Positions 1 through 8,054 of a stretch of 64,000 nt of DNA are shown in pieces. Origin of the DNA: Pandoraea cepalis (GTDB lineage: Bacteria > Pseudomonadota > Gammaproteobacteria > Burkholderiales > Burkholderiaceae); NCBI RefSeq assembly GCF_902459665.1, contig NZ_CABPSL010000017.1:1-64000 (forward strand), in the 5' to 3' direction. The position numbers and the translations under genes are program-made. The first letter of the stretch is position 1; each line of letters opens with the position of its first letter. The notes beneath the pieces were generated by a model. It made no database searches and had not been told where the DNA came from. It saw nothing but the letters and a program-made list of their open reading frames with translations.

Positions 1-23
1 GCTGCGGGATCGTCTCCCGCAGC
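1..23. terminator. Hairpin at the window edge, possible terminator
   Basis: Two perfect 9-bp arms (GCTGCGGGA and TCCCGCAGC) enclose a 5-base loop. No T-run follows on the plus strand and the other side is outside the window, so it may end a gene lying to the left. Bases 24-159 show no gene; they hold the leader of the acyl-CoA dehydrogenase gene. Confidence 0.3.
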
Positions 24-159
24 CGATCCGCATGAGGAGGCTGGCCTGCGACGGTGTGGCGTCTTCATGCGAATCGGTCGAACAAAAACATAAAAACATC
101 CCAAGCATCTCGGCATTCGCCGTCATCCGCAGGCAATCGGAATTCGTTGGAGGAACGAC

Positions 160-1941
160 ATGAGTTATCAGGCCCCGATCAAGGACATGCAGTTCGTGAT
201 GAACGAACTGGCGGATCTGACGAGCATCTCGGCGCTGCCGGGCTATGAGGACGCCTCGCCCGAACTCGCGCAGGCGGTGCTCGAGGAGGCGGCGCGCTTC
301 AATCAGGAAGTGCTCGCCCCGCTGAACGTCATTGGCGACCAGCAGCCGAGCACGTGGAAGGATGGCGTCGTCACGACCACGCCGGGCTTCAAGGAGGCGT
401 TTCGTCAGTTCTCCGAGGCGGGCTGGCAGGGGGTCGTGCATCCGCAAGCGTTTGGCGGGCAGGGGCTGCCGAAGCTGGTGGCCACGCCGTGCACGGAAAT
501 GCTCAATGCCGCGAACCTGTCGTTCGCGCTGTGTCCGTTGCTGACCGACGGCGCTGTCGAGGCGTTGCTCACCGCGGGCACTGAGGCACAACGCGCGCTC
601 TACGTCCCGAAACTGCTCTCGGGCGAGTGGACCGGCACGATGAACCTGACCGAGCCGCAAGCGGGTTCCGATCTCGCGATGGTGCGCACGCGCGCCGAAC
701 GCGAGGCCGACGGGACGTATCGCATCTTCGGCACGAAGATTTTCATTACGTTCGGCGAACACGACATGGCCGAGAACATCGTGCATCTCGTGCTCGCACG
801 CACCCCCGATGCGCCCGCCGGCGTGAAGGGCATTTCGCTGTTCATCGTGCCGAAGTTTAACGTCGACGCCGAGGGCAATCTCGGGGCGCGCAACGATGTG
901 CATTGTGTGTCGATCGAGCACAAGCTCGGCATCAAGGCGAGCCCGACGGCGGTGCTGCAGTTCGGCGACAACGGCGGGGCAACGGGCTACCTCGTCGGCG
1001 AGGAGAATCGCGGCCTCGAATACATGTTCATCATGATGAACGCCGCGCGCTTCGCGGTCGGCATGCAAGGTGTGGCTATCGCCGAGCGTGCGTATCAGCA
1101 TGCCGTGGCGTACGCCCGCGATCGTTTGCAAAGCCGTCCGGTCGATGGCTCGTCGCGTGACGCCGTAGCCATCATTCATCACCCGGACGTCAAGCGCATG
1201 CTAATGACGATGCGTGCGCTGACCGAAGGCGCGCGTGCGCTCGCTTACGTGGCGGCAGCGCACGCCGATATCGGTCACCACGCAGCAGACGCGGCCGAAC
1301 GCAAACGTGCACAGGCCGTCTATGAATTTCTCGTGCCGATCGTCAAGGGCTGGAGCACCGAGATGTCGCTGGAGGTGACGAGCCTCGGCGTGCAGGTGCA
1401 CGGCGGCATGGGCTTTATCGAGGAAACGGGCGCGGCGCAGTACTACCGCGACGCGCGCATCCTGCCGATCTACGAAGGCACGACGGCGATTCAGGCGAAC
1501 GATCTGATCGGCCGCAAGACGCTGCGCGACGGCGGTGCCGTGGCCCGCGCCCTGTGCGAGCAGATCAGGGTGACGGAAAACGAACTGCGTGCGCTGGGCG
1601 GCGTGGGGCCGGGCGTGGCAGACCGTCTGGCGAAGGGGCGCGAAGCGCTCTCGATCGCCGTCGACTATGTGCTCGCGAACACGCAGGACAATGCGAATGC
1701 AGTGTTTGCAGGCAGCGTGCCGTACCTGACGCTTGCCGGTATCGTGCTGGGGGGATGGCAGATGGGCCGCGCGTTGCTGGCCGCACAGTCGTTGCGCGAT
1801 CAGGACCCGTCGTTCTACGATGCCAAGATCGGTACCGCGCGCTTCTTCGCGGATCACTTTCTCACGCGAGCGCCGGGTCTTGCCCTGGCGATTACCGAGG
1901 GCGCGGCGTCGACCCTGTCGTTGGCCGAAGCACAGTTCTGA
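160..1941 (+). CDS. Acyl-CoA dehydrogenase (long DmdC/AcdA-type)
   Basis: FAD-dependent alpha,beta-dehydrogenation of an acyl-CoA thioester in the cytoplasm, passing electrons to ETF. The 593-residue length exceeds the usual 380-400 residues and matches the long subfamily with an extra C-terminal domain, which includes 3-methylmercaptopropionyl-CoA dehydrogenases. Visible signatures are the FAD-contact segment MNLTEPQAGSDL near residue 162, QVHGGMGFIEE near residue 416, and IYEGTTAIQ, whose Glu (about residue 439) is the expected catalytic base. A clear Shine-Dalgarno (TTGGAGG) lies 6 bases before the ATG. It stands alone, convergent with the 6S RNA gene. The acyl chain used cannot be read from sequence; annotation as an MMPA-CoA dehydrogenase would be a guess. 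Confidence 0.93.
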   Translation: MSYQAPIKDMQFVMNELADLTSISALPGYEDASPELAQAVLEEAARFNQEVLAPLNVIGDQQPSTWKDGVVTTTPGFKEAFRQFSEAGWQGVVHPQAFGGQGLPKLVATPCTEMLNAANLSFALCPLLTDGAVEALLTAGTEAQRALYVPKLLSGEWTGTMNLTEPQAGSDLAMVRTRAEREADGTYRIFGTKIFITFGEHDMAENIVHLVLARTPDAPAGVKGISLFIVPKFNVDAEGNLGARNDVHCVSIEHKLGIKASPTAVLQFGDNGGATGYLVGEENRGLEYMFIMMNAARFAVGMQGVAIAERAYQHAVAYARDRLQSRPVDGSSRDAVAIIHHPDVKRMLMTMRALTEGARALAYVAAAHADIGHHAADAAERKRAQAVYEFLVPIVKGWSTEMSLEVTSLGVQVHGGMGFIEETGAAQYYRDARILPIYEGTTAIQANDLIGRKTLRDGGAVARALCEQIRVTENELRALGGVGPGVADRLAKGREALSIAVDYVLANTQDNANAVFAGSVPYLTLAGIVLGGWQMGRALLAAQSLRDQDPSFYDAKIGTARFFADHFLTRAPGLALAITEGAASTLSLAEAQF

Positions 1942-2050
1942 TCGGCCTGTCACGCTGGCGTGACGCGATCGATGGGAAGGCGGCCGACGGGCCGCTTTCT
2001 TTTTGTGCGAGTGCGTCGGATGGACGCGACACAACGGACACAACGGACGA

Positions 2051-2080
2051 AAAAAAAACGGCACTGCATGCGCAGTGCCG
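2051..2080 (-). terminator. Rho-independent terminator of 6S RNA
   Basis: On the minus strand a perfect 9-bp stem (CGGCACTGC with GCAGTGCCG, 4-base loop) is followed by eight U residues. It lies 7 bases past the inferred 3' end of 6S RNA. Confidence 0.85.
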
Positions 2081-2086
2081 TGTATT

Positions 2087-2267
2087 GGGTCCCCGCCTCA
2101 GCCGCTAAGCCGGCATCCTGAACCGTGAGGTTCAAGGTGGTCGCGGTTAGTAACGCTTCGGGTTCATCAGACAGAGTGACGATCACACCAGCACTACAAA
2201 CTTCCGCAACCTGCAACAGATCATTGGTTCAAGGAATCTATGACTTTCGCGAACCAGGCAGGGAAAA
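2087..2267 (-). ncRNA. ssrS: 6S RNA
   Basis: About 180 nt, read on the minus strand just after zapA, the conserved zapA-ssrS arrangement of proteobacteria. The 3' half carries ACCTTGAACC, then GGTTCA, then GCCGGC, matching the conserved CCUUGAACC...GGUUCA segment of E. coli 6S RNA. The outer ends CCCTGCC and GGCGGGG pair with one G-U to form the closing stem expected for the RNA that mimics an open promoter and binds sigma70-RNA polymerase. End points are inferred from this stem and the terminator. The promoter was not resolved. Confidence 0.88.
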
Positions 2268-2302
2268 CTAACTTTTTGAATCAAACGGCAGCCAGTGAAT
2301 TT

Positions 2303-2614
2303 TCAGCTTTGATACTGTTCGATCACAGCACTCAGTCGTTCGTTCATGCGATTCATTCTACTCTGAATTTCTTCCGCGGGGAATGCTTGTCCAGCAGCAA
2401 TACTTTTTTCCAGCGCAAGCAATTCGGATGCCAGACTCAAGGCTGCCATGACGGCAATCCGGTCGGTGCCGCGCACGTTGCTTTGAGCACGCACCTTGCT
2501 CATCTCGGCATCGACGCGCGACACTGCAGACAGCAAGTCGGCCTCGTGTTCCGGCGGACAGGCGAGCCGGTACGACTGTTCCAGAATATTGACTTCGAGC
2601 TGCTTGATCGTCAT
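2303..2614 (-). CDS. zapA: Cell division protein ZapA
   Basis: Small FtsZ-binding protein that stabilises the Z-ring. At 103 residues it has the ZapA pattern: an N-terminal domain beginning MTIKQLEVNILEQSYRLACP, then DLLSAVSRVDAEMSKVRAQ and a C-terminal helix suited to coiled-coil tetramerisation. Its start overlaps the stop of the upstream coiled-coil gene by 4 bases (ATGA), so the two are probably translationally coupled. 6S RNA follows on the same strand. The assignment is secure from both sequence and synteny. Confidence 0.93.
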   Translation of the reverse strand: MTIKQLEVNILEQSYRLACPPEHEADLLSAVSRVDAEMSKVRAQSNVRGTDRIAVMAALSLASELLALEKSIAAGQAFPAEEIQSRMNRMNERLSAVIEQYQS

Positions 2615-2922
2615 GCGTTTTCTCCACCGGGGGTGCCGAGCAGATCCATTTGACCTTCAGCGGGGTTCTGCGTCGGGAGCTTTTCCAGAATGGCATTCAG
2701 GCGAACCTGCGCTTCGTCGATCTTGGCAGCAAGCTGATCGCGCTGCAGACGCAGGGCGTCGCGCTCGACGCGCAACTGCTCGATGGCGGTGCGTGTGTCG
2801 TCGCATTCAGCACGCGCGCGATCGAGTTCGGCGAGCAGCGCTTGGTTGTGTTGATGAAAACGTTGGCTGATCACAACCAACTGTTCAATTTTGTCGGTGA
2901 GATTGTCGAGATCGGTGAGCAT
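2611..2922 (-). CDS. ZapB-like coiled-coil cell division protein
   Basis: 103 residues, almost wholly predicted coiled coil: heptad-like Leu/Ile spacing runs from about residue 5 to 80, and the segment VERDALRLQRDQLAAKIDEA is typical of the ZapB/DUF904 group. The C-terminal tail is short and Pro/Gly-containing. It is first gene of a two-gene unit with zapA, and its ATG follows a purine-rich AAGAGGA. A TAGAAT -10-like hexamer lies at 2950-2955 on this strand. ZapB links ZapA-FtsZ to the chromosome terminus in E. coli; the same role here is inferred from context. Confidence 0.8.
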   Translation of the reverse strand: MLTDLDNLTDKIEQLVVISQRFHQHNQALLAELDRARAECDDTRTAIEQLRVERDALRLQRDQLAAKIDEAQVRLNAILEKLPTQNPAEGQMDLLGTPGGENA

Positions 2923-2989
2923 CGGGCTGCGTCCTCTTAATTGCCCTACATTCTAACGGAATCGGCGGCCAATGCCCGACAAACGAGCA

Positions 2990-3018
2990 TTGACGCTCAT
3001 TCGAATGGCCCCTACACT
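2990..3018 (+). promoter_or_regulatory. Sigma70 promoter of the btuB riboswitch transcript
   Basis: TTGACG (2990-2995) and TACACT (3013-3018) are separated by exactly 17 bases. The expected start near 3025 falls at the first paired bases of the cobalamin riboswitch. Confidence 0.8.
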
Positions 3019-3024
3019 TGCGGC

Positions 3025-3250
3025 ACTTCGGTGCTCGCGCACGCCCTCCCGGCATGCGCAGTTAAACGGGAAACAGGGAGCCGCGCCCCCACACGGGCTG
3101 GTCAACCTGTGCTGCCCCCGCAACGGTAAGTCATTCTTTCGGCCCGAAAGGTTTCCGAAAACGCGCTTCACCTTCATCGCCACTGTGAGCTGTCCGCTCG
3201 CGGGAAGGCCGGTCAGGCGCCACAATGACCAGCCCGGATACCGGCCTGAG
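3025..3250 (+). promoter_or_regulatory. Cobalamin (AdoCbl-type) riboswitch
   Basis: Contains the class hallmarks in order: GGTGC near the 5' end, TTAAACGGGAAACAGGGAG, CTGCCCCCGCAACGGTAAG, the B12-box GCCACTGTG, CGGGAAGGC, then ATGACCAGCCCGGATACCGG. It binds adenosylcobalamin and lowers expression when the cofactor is plentiful. About 167 nt separate its end from the btuB start. I see no T-run terminator there, so control by translation (or an unseen mechanism) is more likely than attenuation. Confidence 0.95.
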
Positions 3251-3417
3251 TGAGTGGGGAAACGCCATGCCATCCGGCGCAGCCGGTGGCGGGCAGTCGT
3301 CGTTTTCATGTGTCGGTGCTTCGCATCCGTGACGTGTCACCGGCGCTCCCCTTGCGCCAGCGGCCTGCGGGGGAACGGGCCTAGGCAATAAAAAAACTAC
3401 GGAAGTCACACCCGATC
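3251..3417 (+). promoter_or_regulatory. btuB leader downstream of the riboswitch
   Basis: Non-coding leader between aptamer and btuB. It contains GC-rich inverted arms (GGCGC...GCGCC near 3342-3358) but no poly-T terminator; TAGGCAATAAAAAAACTAC comes just before the weak Shine-Dalgarno. It probably holds the expression platform, whose exact pairing I could not settle. Confidence 0.5.
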
Positions 3418-5442
3418 ATGCGCACCCACGTTCGCGCGATGGCGCTGCACGCGCCTGTCTTGCCACGTCCTACCTGCACTACCCGCATTACGTCTTCACC
3501 GGCCACGTTGGTTGCCGCCCCGCACCGTCTTGCCATCGCGGCGGCCCTGTTGGCCGCCAGCATCGGCGCCCATGCCCAGTCGGCCCAGTCCGCCGATGCC
3601 GCATCGACGGCGTCGTCCATGCCGGCGGTGCTCGCTGCCAATCCGCCCGACAATCCCGCGACCGACAGCGCCACCGCCGTGCAACTCAAGGCGACCGTGG
3701 TGACAGCCTCGCGCACCGAGCAGACGCTCACAGACACGCTGGCGGCCACCTCGGTCATCACGCGCGAAGACATTGAACGCAGCCAGACGCAGGATTTGCC
3801 GACGCTGCTGCGCGGGCAGGCCGGCGTGGAAATCGTGCAGAACGGCGGTTTCGGCACGTCGGCCAGCGTCTTCATGCGCGGCGCGGCATCGAACGCTGCG
3901 CTCGTGCTCATCGACGGGGTGCCCGTCAACGCAGCCACGACCGGTACGACCAACATCGCCCAGATCCCGGTGTCGCAGATCGACCACATCGAGATCGTGC
4001 GCGGCAACGTCTCGGCCCTGTATGGTTCGCAGGCCGTCGGTGGCGTGATCCAGATCTTCACGCGCAAGGGCAACGGCGGCCCGCCCCGCGCCTATGCCGA
4101 AGTGGGCTACGGCACGAACAACACCACGCAGGCCAACGCCGGCATTGCCGGCGCGTTCGACGACGGCAAGACCCGCTTTTCCCTGGACGTCTCGCGGTTT
4201 CACACCAACGGCATCTCGGCGCAGGACCCGCGCTTCGCGCCGAAGGTCAACCCCAACCGCAACGGCGACGACAACACGAGCGTGAGCGCATCGCTGTCGC
4301 GCAAGGTCGGCGACACGTGGGAGGTCGGTGCGCGTCTGTTCCAGAGCGACGGCAGCAGCAGCTACGACAATGCCTACGGCAAGCCCAGCGACCTGAACGA
4401 CAGCGACGCCCGCGTTCGCCAGATCTCTGGTTATGCGAAGGGCAACCTCACGGACAAGTGGAAGACCCGGATCACCGTCACGCAGGGCGACGACTACAGC
4501 TATAACTATCTGAACGGCAGCGGTAACGGCAACTTCCATACGTCGAGCAACCAGATCGACTGGGCCAACGAATATGCGTTCATGCCGGATCAGAAGCTGA
4601 TCGCCGGCTACACGCGTCTGGAGCAAACGGTCGAGAGCAGTACGAACTACGACCGCAACAACCGCCATCTCGATTCGGGCTACGTCGGATATGAGGGACG
4701 ATTCGGCAAGCATCAGATTCAGGCCAACGTGCGACGCGACGTGTATTCCGATTTCGGCGGCGCGAACAGCTACTGGGCCGGCTACGGCTACTCGCTCACG
4801 TCGCAGTGGAAGGTCATGGCCAATGCGTCGGACGGCTTTCGCGCACCGACCTTCAACGAGCTGTTCTATCCGGGCTTCGGCAATCCGAACCTGCAACCGG
4901 AACGTTCGATTTCGAAGGAACTCGCCGTGCAGTTCAACGGCGGCGAGCGCCTCGGCCTGGTCAAGTTGACGGGGTTCCGGACCCACTACACCAACCTGAT
5001 CCAGTCGCTCACGGTGTTTCCGTACACGGCTGCGAACGTCGCAAACGCGCGCGTCGAGGGCCTGGAGTTGACCTACGCGGGCCGTCCGTTCCTCGGCATG
5101 GACGTGCGCGCGTCGTTCACGCGGCAGAACCCAACCGATCTGGATGCCGACAGGCAACTGGCGCGTCGCGCCCGGCAGTTCGGGTCGGTCGGTCTGTCGA
5201 AGACGTTCGGCAAATTCACCGTCGGCGGCGATGTCTTCTACAGCGGCGAGCGTTACGATACGGGCGGTCAGCATCTCGGTGCCTACACGCTCGTGAACCT
5301 TCAGACACGCTACGATATCGACAAATCCTGGTACGTCTCGGCGCACCTCGACAACGTCTTCAACAAGAACTACCAGACGGTCTATGGCTACAACACCCTC
5401 GGACGCGCGATTTACGTCTCGCTCGGCTGGAAGCAGTTCTAA
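3418..5442 (+). CDS. btuB: TonB-dependent vitamin B12 receptor BtuB
   Basis: Outer-membrane gated channel that imports cobalamin using TonB energy. After a signal peptide ending near AAALLAASIGAHAQ, a TonB-box-like VVTASRTEQ (about residue 98) leads into the plug domain (LPTLLRGQAGVEIVQNGG, then IEIVRGNVSALYGSQAVGG near residue 190) and a beta-barrel that closes with the terminal aromatic SLGWKQF. The 674-residue length is normal. The chosen start leaves about 35 residues before the hydrophobic core; the Met at residue 8 is an alternative. Being directly under a cobalamin riboswitch identifies the ligand better than sequence alone. Confidence 0.93.
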   Translation: MRTHVRAMALHAPVLPRPTCTTRITSSPATLVAAPHRLAIAAALLAASIGAHAQSAQSADAASTASSMPAVLAANPPDNPATDSATAVQLKATVVTASRTEQTLTDTLAATSVITREDIERSQTQDLPTLLRGQAGVEIVQNGGFGTSASVFMRGAASNAALVLIDGVPVNAATTGTTNIAQIPVSQIDHIEIVRGNVSALYGSQAVGGVIQIFTRKGNGGPPRAYAEVGYGTNNTTQANAGIAGAFDDGKTRFSLDVSRFHTNGISAQDPRFAPKVNPNRNGDDNTSVSASLSRKVGDTWEVGARLFQSDGSSSYDNAYGKPSDLNDSDARVRQISGYAKGNLTDKWKTRITVTQGDDYSYNYLNGSGNGNFHTSSNQIDWANEYAFMPDQKLIAGYTRLEQTVESSTNYDRNNRHLDSGYVGYEGRFGKHQIQANVRRDVYSDFGGANSYWAGYGYSLTSQWKVMANASDGFRAPTFNELFYPGFGNPNLQPERSISKELAVQFNGGERLGLVKLTGFRTHYTNLIQSLTVFPYTAANVANARVEGLELTYAGRPFLGMDVRASFTRQNPTDLDADRQLARRARQFGSVGLSKTFGKFTVGGDVFYSGERYDTGGQHLGAYTLVNLQTRYDIDKSWYVSAHLDNVFNKNYQTVYGYNTLGRAIYVSLGWKQF

Positions 5443-5469
5443 CGACGTCCCGGCAGGGCGAGACGTCGC

Positions 5470-6465
5470 ATGACGCTGCGTCGCGCCCTCGCCATCTGGA
5501 CGGGACTGGCCGGTGTGGCACTGGCCGTTCTCGTGGCGTCGCTCATGCTAGGGAGCGTGCCGGTCTCGCTGCGCGAAATCGGCACGTTGCTGCTCGGCCA
5601 TGACGCCGGTCTTGCCGGCGACGTGGTCTGGCGTCTGCGTCTGCCGCGTGCACTCGCCGCGTTCGCCTGTGGCGGCCTGCTCGCGGTCGCGGGCACGTTG
5701 ATGCAAACGCTGTTGCGCAACCCGCTCGCTGACCCTTACGTGCTGGGCATTTCCGGCGGTGCGGGGGTTGCCGCGCTGGCGTCGCTGGCACTCATGCTGC
5801 CCTTTTTCTGGGTGCAGACGAGCGCCTTCGCCGGCGCGCTTGCGGCCATTGCCCTCGTGATGGCGCTGTCTCGCCGAAGCTTTCTACGCCATGACGATCA
5901 CGACAGCAGTACCCAATTGTTGCTGACCGGCGTGATGATGGCCGCCGGCTTTGGCGCGCTCGCCACGCTCATTCTCACCCTCGCACCCGACGCCAGCCTG
6001 CGCGGCATGCTGTTCTGGCTCACGGGCGATCTGAACGGCGTCGATCGCGCCTGGTTGCCGCTGATCGCGCTCGCGGCGACGCTGCTCATCGTGTGTCCGG
6101 TCGCACATCGCCTGAATGTGCTCCTGCGCGGCGAAGCGGTGGCGCATGGCGTGGGCGTGGCCGTCGGCCCCCTGCGCGTCCGCATCTATCTGGCGGCGTC
6201 GCTGGCAACCGCCGTGGCCGTGACCACCGCGGGCAGCATCGGCTTCGTCGGTCTCGTCGTGCCGCACATCCTGCGTCTGCGCTTCGGCAACGATCAGCGC
6301 ATGCTGCTCCCGGCCGCCGCGCTCGGGGGCGGGGCGTTGCTGATGTTCGCCGATCTTGTGGCGCGCACAGTCATTGCGCCGACGCAATTGCCCGTTGGCG
6401 TCATCACGGCGATGATCGGCGTGCCCGTTTTCCTGTGGTTGCTTTCCCGACGGGCCATCCAATGA
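5470..6465 (+). CDS. btuC: Cobalamin ABC transporter permease BtuC (FecCD family)
   Basis: Inner-membrane permease of a corrinoid importer. At 331 residues with about ten hydrophobic helices it has FecCD-family marks: LRLPRALAAFACGGLLAVAG (about 55-74), RNPLADPYVLGISGGAG (about 83-99) and TAGSIGFVGLVVPHILR (about 256-272). It lies 27 bases after btuB and its stop overlaps the next ATG (ATGA), so it is coupled to the ATPase. Iron-siderophore specificity is possible for this family in general, but the cobalamin context argues against it. Confidence 0.9.
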   Translation: MTLRRALAIWTGLAGVALAVLVASLMLGSVPVSLREIGTLLLGHDAGLAGDVVWRLRLPRALAAFACGGLLAVAGTLMQTLLRNPLADPYVLGISGGAGVAALASLALMLPFFWVQTSAFAGALAAIALVMALSRRSFLRHDDHDSSTQLLLTGVMMAAGFGALATLILTLAPDASLRGMLFWLTGDLNGVDRAWLPLIALAATLLIVCPVAHRLNVLLRGEAVAHGVGVAVGPLRVRIYLAASLATAVAVTTAGSIGFVGLVVPHILRLRFGNDQRMLLPAAALGGGALLMFADLVARTVIAPTQLPVGVITAMIGVPVFLWLLSRRAIQ

Positions 6466-7286
6466 GCGCGCCGCTGCTGCAAACACACGCGCTGACGCTG
6501 CGCGCTGCCGAGCGGGTGCTCGTGGACCAGCTCGATCTCGTGATCGCGCCGGGCGAGTGCTGGTGTCTGGCCGGGCCCAACGGCGCGGGCAAGACGACAT
6601 TGCTTGGCACGCTCGCCGGACTGCGTCAGGTGGACGAGACACCGGCGCGCGGCGCCCCGCTCAGCGCCAGTGGCCGCGTGACGCTTGGCGGCAAGGCGTT
6701 GGCGCAGTGGCGTCCGGCGTCGCTCGCCAAGGTGCGCGCGCTGATGCCGCAACAGACGCGCGACGCGTTCGGCGCCACCGCGCTCGAAGTGGTGCTGACG
6801 GGCCGTCATCCCTATCTGGCGCGAGGCCGCTGGGGGGCATGGGAGTCGGACGACGACATCGCCGCCGCCATGGCCGCCCTTGCGCAGGTTGGCCTGGAGC
6901 GCCTCGCCGCGCGCGACGTCACCACGCTCTCGGGGGGCGAGCGCCAGCGCGTATCGCTGGCCGCCGTGCTGGCGCAGGCCACGCCGCTGCTGTTGCTTGA
7001 CGAACCGGTCTCGCATCTCGATCTTCATCACCAGATCGACGCGCTTGAGCGACTCGCCCGCCACGCCGGAGGCATTGATGCCGCCGTCATCTTCTCTTGC
7101 CACGATTTGAATCTGGCGCGACGTTTCGCCACGCACGCGCTGCTGCTCGACGGCCGTGGCGGATGGCGCGCCGGCCCGGTGCACGACGTGCTCTGCGCCG
7201 AGCATTGCAGCCACGCCTTCGGGTATCCGCTGCGTCTCATTCGCAATGGCGACGACGAGGCCCTCGTGCCCGTGCGTCGCGTGTGA
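6462..7286 (+). CDS. btuD: Cobalamin ABC transporter ATPase BtuD
   Basis: Cytoplasmic ATPase partner of BtuC. Within 274 residues: Walker A GPNGAGKTT (about 38-46), signature LSGGERQR near residue 153, Walker B LLLLDEP, and the switch His in FSCHDLNLA. The start is the ATG overlapping the btuC stop. The frame is open further upstream, but that part would run inside btuC and has no family similarity. The substrate-binding partner BtuF is encoded apart, at 10.6-11.6 kb on the other strand. Confidence 0.9.
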   Translation: MSAPLLQTHALTLRAAERVLVDQLDLVIAPGECWCLAGPNGAGKTTLLGTLAGLRQVDETPARGAPLSASGRVTLGGKALAQWRPASLAKVRALMPQQTRDAFGATALEVVLTGRHPYLARGRWGAWESDDDIAAAMAALAQVGLERLAARDVTTLSGGERQRVSLAAVLAQATPLLLLDEPVSHLDLHHQIDALERLARHAGGIDAAVIFSCHDLNLARRFATHALLLDGRGGWRAGPVHDVLCAEHCSHAFGYPLRLIRNGDDEALVPVRRV

Positions 7287-7378
7287 ATGGCGCACATGGT
7301 GCCTCGACGTGCGGGCGTACACTCTCATCCGCGTGCGGCCGTCTCGCGCCGTACGCCTGCTTTTGACAGGTGCTGTTC

Positions 7379-8023
7379 ATGACACAAGAAACCCCGCAAT
7401 CCCCATCCCAATCGGAAGCCGACGACGGGCGCAACGCGCGCCATCGCACGCGCATGGCACGCAAGAAGGAGGTGATCGACGACAAGATCGCGCAGGCCCA
7501 GCGCGACTGCGGCGTGATCGTCGTCACGACCGGCAATGGCAAGGGCAAATCGAGCTCCGGCTTCGGCATGGTCGTGCGCGCGATGGGGCACGGCATGAAG
7601 ACGGGCGTCGTGCAGTTCATCAAGGGCGCGATCCCGACGGGTGAGGAGACCTTCCTGCGCCGCTTTCCTTCGGAGTGCGAGTTTTTTGTGATGGGCGAGG
7701 GCTACACCTGGGAGACGCAGGACCGCACGCGCGACATCGCGAAGGCCGAAGCGGCCTGGGAGCAAGCGCGCCGAATGTTGCGCGACCCGTCCTTCGGTCT
7801 GGTGTTGTTCGACGAGTTGAACATTGCCCTCAAGCTCGGCTATCTCGACGTCGACACGGTGATCGCCGATTTGCAGGCACGACCGGAGATGCAGCACGTG
7901 GTGATCACCGGACGCGGCGCCCCGCAAGCGCTGATCGATGTGGCGCACACCGTGACCGATATGACGCCGGTCAAGCATGCGTTTGCCCAGGGCATCCGTG
8001 CGCAGGCCGGCGTGGAAATGTAA
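7379..8023 (+). CDS. cobO: Cob(I)yrinic acid a,c-diamide adenosyltransferase (CobO/BtuR)
   Basis: Transfers the 5'-deoxyadenosyl group of ATP to reduced corrinoid. The 214-residue protein has the CobA/CobO P-loop TTGNGKGKSSSGFGM (about 50-64) after a polar N-terminal segment rich in Arg/Lys, and the later motifs LVLFDELNIALKLGYL and HVVITGRGAPQALID. A GTG three codons upstream is also possible; the ATG is chosen because AGG lies 8 bases before it. It sits 92 bases after btuD and 31 before cobT in the same direction. Confidence 0.93.
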   Translation: MTQETPQSPSQSEADDGRNARHRTRMARKKEVIDDKIAQAQRDCGVIVVTTGNGKGKSSSGFGMVVRAMGHGMKTGVVQFIKGAIPTGEETFLRRFPSECEFFVMGEGYTWETQDRTRDIAKAEAAWEQARRMLRDPSFGLVLFDELNIALKLGYLDVDTVIADLQARPEMQHVVITGRGAPQALIDVAHTVTDMTPVKHAFAQGIRAQAGVEM

Positions 8024-8054
8024 CCACCGCCTCATTGTTTCAGGACGTCACCGT

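Noticed and set aside
3496-5346. 616-codon minus-strand open frame across btuB
   Set aside because: Antisense to a clear TonB-dependent receptor; the product is a random-looking Arg/Val-rich sequence, as expected from high-GC codon bias.
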